This document shows, piece by piece, positions 52,501 to 59,742 of a stretch of 64,000 bases of DNA. Under the pieces are notes generated by a model. That model ran no database searches. It was not told the origin of the DNA and saw nothing but the letters and a program-made list of their open reading frames with translations. The position numbers were made by a program, and so were the translations under genes. The stretch comes from Verrucosispora sp. NA02020 (GTDB lineage: Bacteria; Actinomycetota; Actinomycetes; Mycobacteriales; Micromonosporaceae): NCBI RefSeq assembly GCF_013364215.1, contig NZ_CP054923.1, positions 1 through 64,000 of the forward strand. Direction: 5' to 3'. Position 1 is the stretch's first letter, and every line of letters starts with the position of its first letter.

Positions 52501-52597
52501 CGACGAGGTCGACCACGGTCCGGTGGAGCGGACGTGGCCGGGTGGGTCCTGTGAGGAGAGCGCCGACCTCAGCGGGATCGCGGTGGACGCGCTCCAT
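49556..52597 (-). CDS. NRPS-like protein, adenylation-thiolation-reductase
   Basis: First gene of the operon, 1013 residues. The adenylation domain (1-515) has AFFTSGSTGLPK (A3), NTYGPTE (A5), YRTGDFGWV (A7), and LPLLANGKVD (A10). The carrier domain has the pantetheine Ser564 in LGGTSL. The C-terminal thioester reductase (about 635-1010) has LLLGATGFVG and the YSQSK active site, so the bound acid is released as an aldehyde or alcohol. The A-domain retains the Asp of HTFDSSIW that binds an alpha-amino group. A hand-read ten-residue specificity code of D-S-W-S-F-G-T-I-G-K matches no code I can recall. ATG 52597 is preferred, with GACGAT at -13 to -8. TTG 52612 is the alternative. Confidence 0.9.
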   Translation of the reverse strand: MERVHRDPAEVGALLTGPTRPRPLHRTVVDLVDDAVRRHPDAVAVVHPAGALTYRDVDRLADVVAADLLARGTRRGDFVALLLDDRVEQLVAMLGTMRSGAAFVPFDRAWPAQRQQRMLHDLAPRAVVGTPPPATDRPVIGVRAGPDAVAAPVVAARPRPDDPIYAFFTSGSTGLPKCAVNLHRGLVNRFLSMTERFAADGAVVLQNSAHTFDSSIWQLLWPLTRGATVVIPDRTGILDFDATLTQIHRHRVTMTDFVPSIFDLLVERLRSRPQDRHLLASMRQVFIGGEAAKPPAVQAFRRMFPDVRVTNTYGPTEASIGSVFHAVGDDDRQVIPLGLPLPNTSVLLLDEHGAPTPRGEVGQIHLAGLCLGAGYHGDTDRTRQVFVPNRYAGVPGDLLYRTGDFGWVRDDGLLMFTGRRDAQVQIAGVRVDLGEIECTLVTAPGLRQVTVLVDETGATPALVCFYSADGEVGEETLREYARAGLPGELVPGRFVRLDSLPLLANGKVDQQRLREHLTDVPPGTDGPGPAYPPGSVEARIAQIWSRVLGFGAYDEDFYCLGGTSLGAARLAVDLERTFGVWLAARDLVRASTIPAQADLVRGGPSLPTSTTVAPELARDARLGDLGTAPLRPAEDPGTVLLLGATGFVGAQVLAALLAHGDRPVVCLVRAADDGAASRRVADVLAATGGGSAAAHRWTALAGDLARPQLGLSGDDWRRLSREVGTIVDSAGRVDTLRDYLDLRDTNVHGLRTLVDLAGTQVRKRLVTLSTTTVRSTPGTPLAEAFLALTSAPPVDGYSQSKWVAEQLVRGAAAQGVPAAVVRLGEVAAHSRTGHANPRSTVTMILRLCLRLGVRPSTRLRVDWTPVDVVARMVAALADPHRRTPAEGVLNVVAPASVAVADLLARLRVEDRPLPEISYDEFLDRAADAVGDDEVARCLAVLRPRTAAEAEPLAEVVHDALVGTETPRATRLARGLGLDWGTSRDREIDVMIDRLNRTYHAAVGRPHLSSGTAQ

Positions 52598-52967
52598 TCC
52601 GAGAATCGTCAATGCGCAGCTGAGGATGCCATCGAGGGCACCTCCCCCGAGGTGTGCTTCCGCGCGACCGGCGGTGCCGGCCGACGGCGCGAGTGGTAGG
52701 TCTACATTGACCCGGGTCGGACCCTAACGGCGGTCTCGCGCGCCTGTCAACGCATTGACGGGTGTGCGTCTTGGCAGGTGCCGGAAGGGCAGGTGAGCGG
52801 CTTCGGGGAAATTGTCCGATGGCGATGACATGTGCCTTCCGTCCGGTGCATCCAGGGGGACGGAAAACCGATCGCCGGACGTCTGTCAGCGGACATCTGG
52901 ATCGGGTACCGTGCGCTCTCATCGGCCGTGGCTTCCGGCCAACGGGGACGAAGCGAAGGGACACCGC
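52598..52967. promoter_or_regulatory. Divergent intergenic region between cluster and ABC importer
   Basis: A 370-bp gap with no convincing gene. It holds a GACGAT hexamer suited to a leaderless start of the NRPS-like gene (52605-52610, minus strand), the palindrome GACCCGGGTC near 52708-52717, and a dyad GTCAACGCATTGAC at 52746-52759. A promoter-like TTGACC followed by CTAACGG lies near 52706-52730 on the plus strand. Which of these are real promoters or operators cannot be decided by eye. Confidence 0.35.
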
Positions 52968-53780
52968 GTGACTGTGCAGAGCCCGGTCCGGAAGGTTTGC
53001 CTGGTAGTGGCGGTGGCCGCTCTCGTCGTGACAGCGGGATGCGCCAAGGAGGACAAGAGCGAGGTCCAGGCCAGCGGCGTCAAGCTCATCGAAAAGGGCA
53101 AGCTGACCGTGTGCACGCACCTGCCCTATCCGCCGTTCCAGTCGAAGGACGCCGCCGGTGAGGTGATCGGCTTCGACGTCGACATGATCGACCTGGTCGC
53201 CCAGGAACTCGGCGTCGAACAACGGATCGTCGACACGCCCTTCGAGGGGATCAAGTCCGGCCAGGACCTGAACACCGGAAAGTGCGACGTCGCCGCCGCC
53301 GGAATGACGATCACCGAGGAACGGCAGAAGGTGATGGACTTCTCCGCGCCCTATTTCGACGCGACCCAGGCGATGCTGGTCAAGACCGGTAAGCCGTACA
53401 AGTCACTGGACGACCTGCGGGGCAAGAAGGTCGCCGTCCAGGCCGCCACCACCGGTCGCGACTACGCGCGGGGCCTCGCGACGGAGAAGGGTCTCGAACT
53501 CGTCGAGTTCGAGGACCTGGCCGCCGAGCAGCAGGCCCTCGCCAACGGGCAGGTGGAGGCGGCCATCAACGACCTGCCGGTCTGGACCGAGTACATCAAG
53601 GAGAACCCCGGCGGGTTCGAGGTGGCGGCCGAGTTCGACACCGGTGAGCAGTACGGCTTCTCGGTCCGCAAGGACGACAACCCTGAGCTGCTCAAGACCA
53701 TCAACGAGGTGCTCGACCGGGCCAAGCAGGACGGCACCTACGAGCGGGTCTACGAGAAGTGGATCGGCCCACGACCGTGA
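52968..53780 (+). CDS. Amino acid ABC transporter substrate-binding lipoprotein
   Basis: A 270-residue family-3 solute-binding protein for polar amino acids. The signal peptide has a basic start and the hydrophobic core [12 protein letters not shown], with TAGC giving the lipidated Cys25. Family motifs are [37 protein letters not shown] and [26 protein letters not shown]. It should sit on the outer face of the membrane and hand its ligand to the permease below. GTG 52968 is chosen from the signal peptide. The frame open further upstream is not signal-like. It overlaps the permease start by 4 nt. Confidence 0.92.
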   Translation: MTVQSPVRKVCLVVAVAALVVTAGCAKEDKSEVQASGVKLIEKGKLTVCTHLPYPPFQSKDAAGEVIGFDVDMIDLVAQELGVEQRIVDTPFEGIKSGQDLNTGKCDVAAAGMTITEERQKVMDFSAPYFDATQAMLVKTGKPYKSLDDLRGKKVAVQAATTGRDYARGLATEKGLELVEFEDLAAEQQALANGQVEAAINDLPVWTEYIKENPGGFEVAAEFDTGEQYGFSVRKDDNPELLKTINEVLDRAKQDGTYERVYEKWIGPRP

Positions 53781-54571
53781 AACTGCGTCGTCGTCAGCGC
53801 GAGCGACTGTCCCTCTGGCTTCAATACCTGGCCTTCGTGGCGGTCGCCGCGCTGGTGATCGGCAGCGCGGACTGGGGCAGGCTCGCCGACGCCTTCTTCC
53901 GGGTCGACATCATCAGGTCGATGTTCCCGACGATCATCACGGTCGCGTTGCGCAACACGATTCTCTACACCCTGGGCGCTTTCGCCTTCGGTCTCGTGTT
54001 CGGCACGCTGCTGGCGTTGATGCGGTTGTCCCGGGTGGCGCCGTACCGGTGGGTCGCGACGGCCTACATCGAGTTGTTCCGGGGGCTTCCCGCGCTGCTG
54101 GTGCTCTTTCTGGTCGGGTACGGCATCCCTATCGCCTTCCCCGAGCGGGAGATCCCGGGCGGGGTGTTCGGCTCGATCGCCATCGGTCTCGGACTGACGG
54201 CGGCGGCGTACATGGCCGAGACCATTCGCGCCGGTATCCAGGCGGTTCCGAAGGGGCAGATGGAGGCGGCCCGTACGCTCGGCATGTCGCACTTCACCGC
54301 GATGCGCGCCATCGTCATCCCGCAGGCGTTCCGTATCGTCATCCCACCGTTGACGAACGAACTCATCCTGCTCACCAAGGATTCGTCGCTCGCCTACGTG
54401 CTCGGCGTGACCGCGCAGACCATCGAGATCACGAAATTCGGCCGGGATGCGCTCAACGATCGGGTGAACGCCACACCGTTGCTGGTTGCCGGCTTCACCT
54501 ATCTGATCATCACGTTGCCGTTGTCCCAGCTCGTACGGCGTCTCGAACTCCGTTACGCGAAAGCCCGGTGA
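53777..54571 (+). CDS. Amino acid ABC transporter permease
   Basis: A 264-residue permease of the HisM/GlnP type. Hydrophobic segments cover most of the protein, and the EAA loop that contacts the ATPase is visible as [43 protein letters not shown] is the usual upstream feature. The GTG start overlaps the binding-protein stop (GTGA), and its own stop overlaps the ATPase start. Only one permease is encoded, so it presumably works as a homodimer. Confidence 0.93.
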   Translation: MKLRRRQRERLSLWLQYLAFVAVAALVIGSADWGRLADAFFRVDIIRSMFPTIITVALRNTILYTLGAFAFGLVFGTLLALMRLSRVAPYRWVATAYIELFRGLPALLVLFLVGYGIPIAFPEREIPGGVFGSIAIGLGLTAAAYMAETIRAGIQAVPKGQMEAARTLGMSHFTAMRAIVIPQAFRIVIPPLTNELILLTKDSSLAYVLGVTAQTIEITKFGRDALNDRVNATPLLVAGFTYLIITLPLSQLVRRLELRYAKAR

Positions 54572-55398
54572 TCCGGATGTCGAATGATCGGGTCCGCCCC
54601 GCCGTACGAATCAGTGATCTGCACAAGTCGTTCGGGTCGCTGGAGGTGCTTCGGGGCATCGACGTCGAGGTCGGTCACGGTGAGGTCGTCTGTGTCATCG
54701 GGCCGTCCGGTTCCGGGAAGTCCACGTTGCTCCGCTGCGTGAATCTGCTGGAGGAACCGACCTCGGGCCGGATCTGGGTCGGCGACGTCGAGATGACCGA
54801 CCCGGACGTCGAGATCGACAGGGTCCGTCGGGGCATCGGCATGGTGTTCCAGTCGTTCAATCTCTTCCCGCACCTGACCGTGCTGGACAACCTCACCATC
54901 GCCCAGCGTCGGGTGCTGCGGCGCGGTCGCGCGGAGGCCGAGCGGATCGCGCGGGGCAACCTCGCGCGGGTCGGTCTGACCGACAAGGCCGACGCGTTTC
55001 CGGCGCAGCTCTCCGGTGGACAGCAGCAGCGGGCGGCGATCGCCCGGTCGTTGTCCATGGATCCGGAGCTGATGCTCTTCGACGAGCCGACCTCGGCCCT
55101 CGACCCGGAGCTGGTCGGTGACGTGCTCACCGTGATGCGGAAGCTGGCCGAGGACGGTATGACGATGATGGTGGTGACCCACGAGATGGCGTTCGCCCGG
55201 GAGGTCGCCGACCGGGTGGTGTTCATGGACGGCGGGGTGGTCGTCGAGCAGGGGCCGCCGCAGGCGGTGCTCGGTGCTCCCCGGCACGAACGGACCCGGG
55301 CCTTCCTCGCCCGGGTGCTGGACCCGACCCACGTGGCGGAACTGGACCGGCCCGACCGGGCGCCGGAGCCGCCTTCGGCTGGTGACGACGGTCGGTGA
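54568..55398 (+). CDS. Amino acid ABC transporter ATP-binding protein
   Basis: A 276-residue ATPase of the GlnQ/HisP type: Walker [11 protein letters not shown]-loop [15 protein letters not shown], signature LSGGQQQR, Walker [15 protein letters not shown] and the H-loop VVTHEM. It energises import of a polar amino acid. The start GTG overlaps the permease stop by 4 nt; ATG at 54577 is an alternative. It completes a three-gene importer operon divergent from the biosynthetic cluster, which could supply a precursor or just be a neighbour. Confidence 0.94.
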   Translation: MIRMSNDRVRPAVRISDLHKSFGSLEVLRGIDVEVGHGEVVCVIGPSGSGKSTLLRCVNLLEEPTSGRIWVGDVEMTDPDVEIDRVRRGIGMVFQSFNLFPHLTVLDNLTIAQRRVLRRGRAEAERIARGNLARVGLTDKADAFPAQLSGGQQQRAAIARSLSMDPELMLFDEPTSALDPELVGDVLTVMRKLAEDGMTMMVVTHEMAFAREVADRVVFMDGGVVVEQGPPQAVLGAPRHERTRAFLARVLDPTHVAELDRPDRAPEPPSAGDDGR

Positions 55399-55452
55399 CG
55401 CTTCACCGCGTGCCGGTGGCCGGCGGGTCGCCGGTGCCGCCCCCGATGCGTT

Positions 55453-55473
55453 AGCCTAACGATCGTTCAGGCT
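55453..55473. promoter_or_regulatory. TetR-type operator upstream of the carboxyltransferase
   Basis: A 21-bp near-palindrome: AGCCT, the perfect dyad AACGATCGTT, one extra C, then AGGCT. It lies about 50 bp upstream of the carboxyltransferase start. Its form is typical of TetR-family operators. The likely binder is the TetR protein at 35993 beside the partner biotin carboxylase gene. No second copy is seen in front of that gene. Confidence 0.6.
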
Positions 55474-55523
55474 GGTTGACCCGTGCCGGGGTGCCGGTGT
55501 CGGGATGGCGGCGAGGGGGCGGC

Positions 55524-57056
55524 GTGACGCTCGACGGTGAGGCTCTGGAACAGCTACGCAAGCGGGTCCGCGCCGGTGGCGCGGAGAAGTACCACGCGGC
55601 GAACGCGGCCAAGGGCAAGATGTTCGCCCGGGAACGGGTCGCACTGCTGGTGGACGAGGGGTCGTTCGTCGAGGACGGGCTCTACGCGAACGCGCTCGCC
55701 GACGGCCTGCCGGCCGACGGGGTGGTCACCGGCACCGCCACCATCGACGGCCGCCAGGTCTGCCTGATGGCCAACGACTCGACGGTCAAGGCCGGCAGTT
55801 GGGGCGCGCGGACCGTCGAGAAGATCATCCGGACCATCGAGCGGGCGTACGACACCGGCGTGCCGATGGTCTACCTGGTCGACTCGGCCGGCGCCCGGAT
55901 CACCGACCAGGTCGACCTCTTCCCGGGCCGGCGTGGCGCGGGCAAGATCTTCTGGAACCAGGTACGCGCCTCCGGCTCGATCCCGCAGGTCTGCGCGCTG
56001 TTCGGGCCGAGCGCGGCGGGCGGTGCCTACATCCCGGCGTTCTGCGACGTGGTGGCGATGGTGGACGGCAACGCCAGCATGTATCTCGGCTCCGACCGGA
56101 TGGTCGAGATGGTCACCGGCGAGAAGACCACGCTGGAGGCGATGGGCGGGGCCAAGGTGCACTGTGCCGAGTCCGGCGTGGGGCACTTCCTCTGCAAGTC
56201 CGAGGCTGAGGCGCTCGACGTGGTCAAGCGCTACCTGTCCTACCTGCCGGCGAACTGGACGCAGCGTCCGCCCGCCGCCGAGGCCGCCGAGGCGCCCGCG
56301 AAGGCGGACCTGGCCGCGCTGGTGCCGGCGAGCGAACGCCAGGCGTTCGACATGCGGCGGTACGTCAAGGGCCTGCTCGACGACGGCTCCTTCTTCGAGA
56401 TCCAGGCGCTCTGGGCCAGGGAGCTGACCATCGGCTTCGGCCGGCTGAACGGCGAGGTCGTCGGCGTGGTCGGCAACAACTCGATGTTCAAGGGCGGCGT
56501 GCTCTTCGTCGACTCGGCCGACAAGGCGACCCGCTTCGTGCAGCTCTGCGACGCGTTCAACGTGCCGCTGCTGTTCCTGAGCGACGTACCCGGCTTCATG
56601 GTCGGCAGCGCGGTGGAGAAGCAGGGCATCATCCGGCACGGCGCAAAGATGATCACCGCGATCTCCGAGGCGACCGTACCCAAGATCTGTGTGGTGGTCC
56701 GCAAGGCGTACGGTGCCGGGCTCTACGCCATGGCCGGGCCGGGCTTCGAGCCGGACGCCACCATCGCCCTGCCCACCGCGAAGATCGCGGTGATGGGCGC
56801 CGAGGCCGCGGTGAACGCCGTCTACGCCAACAAGATCGCCGCGATCGAGGACGAGGCCGAGCGGGCCGCCTTCGTCGCCGCGAAGCGCGAGGAGTACGAG
56901 CGGGACATCGACGTCGTGCGACTCGCCAGCGAACTGGTGGTCGACGCCATCGTGGAGCCGCACCAGCTCCGCGCCGAACTGGTCCGCCGGTTCACCGCCG
57001 CCCGGTCCAAGGACCGGCACTTCTCCCGCCGACGGCACGGCGTCACCCCCGTCTGA
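55524..57056 (+). CDS. Acyl-CoA carboxylase carboxyltransferase subunit (MccB-like)
   Basis: Transfers CO2 from carboxybiotin to an acyl-CoA. It has 510 residues with two crotonase-like halves: AEKYHAANAAKGKMFARERVALLVDEGSF at the start, YLVDSAGARITDQVDLFPGRRGAGKIFWNQVRASGSIPQVCALFGPSAAGGAYIPA, and in the second half FLSDVPGFMVGSAVEKQGIIRHGAKM and the CVVVRKAYGAGLYAMAG oxyanion region. It most resembles methylcrotonyl-CoA or related carboxylase beta subunits. GTG start with GAGGGGG upstream. It is followed by an acyl-CoA dehydrogenase, while the biotin carboxylase and HMG-CoA lyase genes are 16-19 kb to the left. Confidence 0.92.
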   Translation: MTLDGEALEQLRKRVRAGGAEKYHAANAAKGKMFARERVALLVDEGSFVEDGLYANALADGLPADGVVTGTATIDGRQVCLMANDSTVKAGSWGARTVEKIIRTIERAYDTGVPMVYLVDSAGARITDQVDLFPGRRGAGKIFWNQVRASGSIPQVCALFGPSAAGGAYIPAFCDVVAMVDGNASMYLGSDRMVEMVTGEKTTLEAMGGAKVHCAESGVGHFLCKSEAEALDVVKRYLSYLPANWTQRPPAAEAAEAPAKADLAALVPASERQAFDMRRYVKGLLDDGSFFEIQALWARELTIGFGRLNGEVVGVVGNNSMFKGGVLFVDSADKATRFVQLCDAFNVPLLFLSDVPGFMVGSAVEKQGIIRHGAKMITAISEATVPKICVVVRKAYGAGLYAMAGPGFEPDATIALPTAKIAVMGAEAAVNAVYANKIAAIEDEAERAAFVAAKREEYERDIDVVRLASELVVDAIVEPHQLRAELVRRFTAARSKDRHFSRRRHGVTPV

Positions 57057-57139
57057 CGGCGCACCCCGGCACCAGCCAGCACCGGCACCGTCCCGGCGTC
57101 ACGAGCGCCCGACGGGCACGTCCACACAGGAGGAACCCG

Positions 57140-58294
57140 ATGGACTTCCGGCTCACCGAGGAACACGAGGCGCTGCGCGAGAGCGTGCGGGAATTCGCCC
57201 GGGAGGTGGTCGCGCCGGTCATCGCCGAGCACTACGAGCAGCACACCTTCCCGTACGAGGTGGTCCGGCAGATGGGCAAGATGGGCCTGTTCGGCCTGCC
57301 CTTCTCCGAGGAGTACGGCGGCATGGGCGGCGACTACTTCGCGCTCTGTCTGGCCCTGGAGGAACTCGCCCGGGTCGACTCCAGTGTGGCGATCACCCTG
57401 GAGGCGGCGGTCTCCCTGGGCGCGATGCCGATCTACCGGTTCGGCACCGCCGAGCAGAAGGCGCGGTGGCTGCCGAAGCTGCTCAGCGGTGAGGCGCTGG
57501 CCGGCTTCGGGCTCACCGAGCCGGGCTTCGGCTCGGACGCAGGTGGCACCGAGACCCGGGCGGTGCGGGACGAGGCGACCGGCGAGTGGGTGATCAACGG
57601 CTCGAAGGCGTTCATCACGAACTCCGGCACCGACATCACCGCGCTGGTCACCGTCACCGCCGTCACCGGCACCCGGCCGGACGGCGCGAAGGAGCTCTCC
57701 ACCATCATCGTCCCGAGCGGGACGCCGGGCTTCACCGTCGCGCCGGGCTACTCGAAGGTGGGGTGGAACGCCTCGGACACCCACGAGCTGACCTTCGACG
57801 ACTGCCGGGTGCCGGCGGAGAACCTGCTCGGTGAGCGCGGCCGGGGCTTCGCCCAGTTCCTGCGGATCCTGGACGAGGGCCGGATCGCGATCGCGGCGCT
57901 GGCCGTCGGGCTCGCGCAGGGCTGCGTCGACGAGTCGGTGAAGTACGCCGCCGAGCGGCACGCCTTCGGTCAGCCGATCGGCAACTACCAGGCGATCCAG
58001 TTCAAGATCGCCGACATGGAACTGCGGGCGTACACCGCCCGTCTGGCGTACTACGACGCGGCGGCCCGGATGCTGGCGGGTGAGCCGTTCAAGCGGCAGG
58101 CCGCGATCGCCAAGCTGCACGCCAGCACCGTCGCGGTGGACAACGCCCGGGAGGCGACCCAGATCCACGGCGGCTACGGCTTCATGAACGAGTACCCGGT
58201 GGCCCGCTTCTGGCGGGACTCCAAGATCCTGGAGATCGGCGAGGGCACCTCCGAGGTGCAACGCATGATCATCGCTCGCGACCTGGGCATGTGA
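57140..58294 (+). CDS. Acyl-CoA dehydrogenase (isovaleryl-CoA type)
   Basis: An FAD enzyme of 384 residues that forms the alpha-beta double bond of an acyl-CoA. The N-terminal helical domain contains [28 protein letters not shown], the FAD region [15 protein letters not shown], and the C-terminal helices [43 protein letters not shown], which hold the likely catalytic Glu. ATG 57140 has an excellent CAGGAGGAACCC ribosome binding site, 83 nt after the carboxyltransferase. Together with the carboxylase and HMG-CoA lyase genes it fits leucine or isovalerate degradation, although the acyl chain cannot be fixed from sequence. Confidence 0.93.
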   Translation: MDFRLTEEHEALRESVREFAREVVAPVIAEHYEQHTFPYEVVRQMGKMGLFGLPFSEEYGGMGGDYFALCLALEELARVDSSVAITLEAAVSLGAMPIYRFGTAEQKARWLPKLLSGEALAGFGLTEPGFGSDAGGTETRAVRDEATGEWVINGSKAFITNSGTDITALVTVTAVTGTRPDGAKELSTIIVPSGTPGFTVAPGYSKVGWNASDTHELTFDDCRVPAENLLGERGRGFAQFLRILDEGRIAIAALAVGLAQGCVDESVKYAAERHAFGQPIGNYQAIQFKIADMELRAYTARLAYYDAAARMLAGEPFKRQAAIAKLHASTVAVDNAREATQIHGGYGFMNEYPVARFWRDSKILEIGEGTSEVQRMIIARDLGM

Positions 58295-58302
58295 GCGCCC
58301 GG

Positions 58303-59589
58303 TCAGCCTGACGTCAGGAGACGTCGCAGGTACGCCTGGTCGGCGCCGGCGATCACGGCACGGGCGTCGACCCGCTCGCCCGCCGGCCCGATCAGGACGC
58401 CCCGGACCGCCGGATGCGCCAACCGCCAGCCACGGCGCAGCAGGTTCTCCTCGACCAGCCAGATTGTCGCGGCGGGCGGTTCGTCCCACTCGCAGTCGCC
58501 CGGATCGTCCGACAGTTCGCTTACCGGCACATGCATGGCGGCGGCCAGCACCTCCCGGGGGCGGGTCCGGATCACCTCGATGGCCTCGACGTCGTCGACG
58601 GGCGGTCGGCCCAGCACCGCGGCCACGTCGGCCCGGACCGAGCCGGCCTCCTGGGCGGCCCGCCGCAGCCACCAGCGCGGCGGGGAGTCGGCGAACGTGT
58701 ACCACCGGATGTAGCGCGGGTAGGGGATGTTCAACAGCCGTCGGACCAACCGGCGGCGTTCCCGCCCGGACAGCGGGGCGACCGGCACGGGGCGGGCGGT
58801 CGGCACCACCGGCGGTGGTGTCCTGCCGAGGGCCCGTAGCGCGTCGGCGAGCCGGGGATGCAGGGTGGCGAGCACCTGCGCCTCGTCCTCGCCCCACTCG
58901 ACGTCGAGCGTCCCGTGTCGCAGCAGGTGCCGCCACCCGTCGGACACGTCGCTGATCCCCACCTCGACCGGCCGCCACCACCGGTGCTCGGGCAGCGCCG
59001 TGCCGTCGAGGAAGTCGGCGTACCCCTCCGCGACGGCGTCCGCCAGCGCGAACGCCCGTGCCGCCGCATCGGCGCCGGCCGCGAGCACCGCGGCCTCGTC
59101 GGCGTCGTGCTGCACCTCGGCGGCGAAGCCGGCCAGCGTACGTCGGAACTCGGTGACCCGACGCAGGTCCCGGCCCTGCTCGTACGTCTCGGCGCGCACC
59201 GCCTCGGTCCAGAGGTGGAGCAGGCCGACGACCAGAGCGCAGTGGCGGTGGCGGAGCAGGGCGAGCCGGTGGCCGACGAGCGCCCGCAGTTCGGTCGCGC
59301 TGAGGCAGTCCAGCAACGGCAGACCGATCAGCAGGTGTCGACGCCGGTGTGCGACGGCCAGGTCCACTGTCGGCGTGCCGGTGAGCAGCACCCGGTCGGG
59401 CATGGCGGTACCCAGCCGACCGGCGGTCTCCGCCACCGTGTCGAAGAGTTCCGGTCGGGTTCGCCGGGTCACCGGTACGCCACTGAGATGGCCCGGGTGA
59501 GGCTGACGACCGAGTAGGCCGGCGTGCCGGGTCAGCATCCAGCGGGCCTGCCGGATGTCGAGGTCGCCCGGCAACCGATTGCTGGACAT
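58303..59589 (-). CDS. Degenerate M48-like metallopeptidase homologue
   Basis: A 428-residue protein. Residues ~40-190 resemble the M48 peptidase region (PDRVLLTGTPTVDLAVAHRRRHLLIGLPLLDCLSATELRALVGHRLALLRHRH), but the zinc motif HExxH reads GHRLALLRH, with the catalytic Glu and a His missing. It is probably not an active peptidase. The C-terminal half is unassigned. The ATG at 59589 is preferred over 59598 because CACAAT sits at -13 to -8. It converges on the acyl-CoA dehydrogenase with 8 nt between them. Confidence 0.6.
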   Translation of the reverse strand: MSSNRLPGDLDIRQARWMLTRHAGLLGRQPHPGHLSGVPVTRRTRPELFDTVAETAGRLGTAMPDRVLLTGTPTVDLAVAHRRRHLLIGLPLLDCLSATELRALVGHRLALLRHRHCALVVGLLHLWTEAVRAETYEQGRDLRRVTEFRRTLAGFAAEVQHDADEAAVLAAGADAAARAFALADAVAEGYADFLDGTALPEHRWWRPVEVGISDVSDGWRHLLRHGTLDVEWGEDEAQVLATLHPRLADALRALGRTPPPVVPTARPVPVAPLSGRERRRLVRRLLNIPYPRYIRWYTFADSPPRWWLRRAAQEAGSVRADVAAVLGRPPVDDVEAIEVIRTRPREVLAAAMHVPVSELSDDPGDCEWDEPPAATIWLVEENLLRRGWRLAHPAVRGVLIGPAGERVDARAVIAGADQAYLRRLLTSG

Positions 59590-59728
59590 GGGCCGCATTG
59601 TGACCGCTGCCGGTGAACTCGATCAATGGCTGATCGTCCAGTGCTGTCGCCCGGTCGGCCGCTGTCGGGTTTCTTCGCGGTGGGGTCGGGTGGCCGACGA
59701 TCCCGTGTCCCGTGTCGGGTGTGGCCCG

Positions 59729-59734
59729 TAGTGT
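59729..59734 (+). promoter_or_regulatory. -10 element of the STAND regulator
   Basis: TAGTGT at -14 to -9 from ATG 59743, with no ribosome binding site. Confidence 0.4.
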
Positions 59735-59742
59735 CCGTGGCC

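Noticed and set aside
39275..52597. RiPP (ribosomal peptide) pathway with B12 radical SAM enzymes
   Set aside because: B12 radical SAM enzymes often modify RiPPs, but I found no short precursor ORF with a leader in the operon, and the A-T-R protein favours a small-molecule or non-ribosomal route. A precursor encoded elsewhere cannot be excluded.
58303..59589. Pseudogene call for the M48-like gene
   Set aside because: The frame is open and intact over 428 codons, so loss of the active site looks like functional divergence rather than decay.
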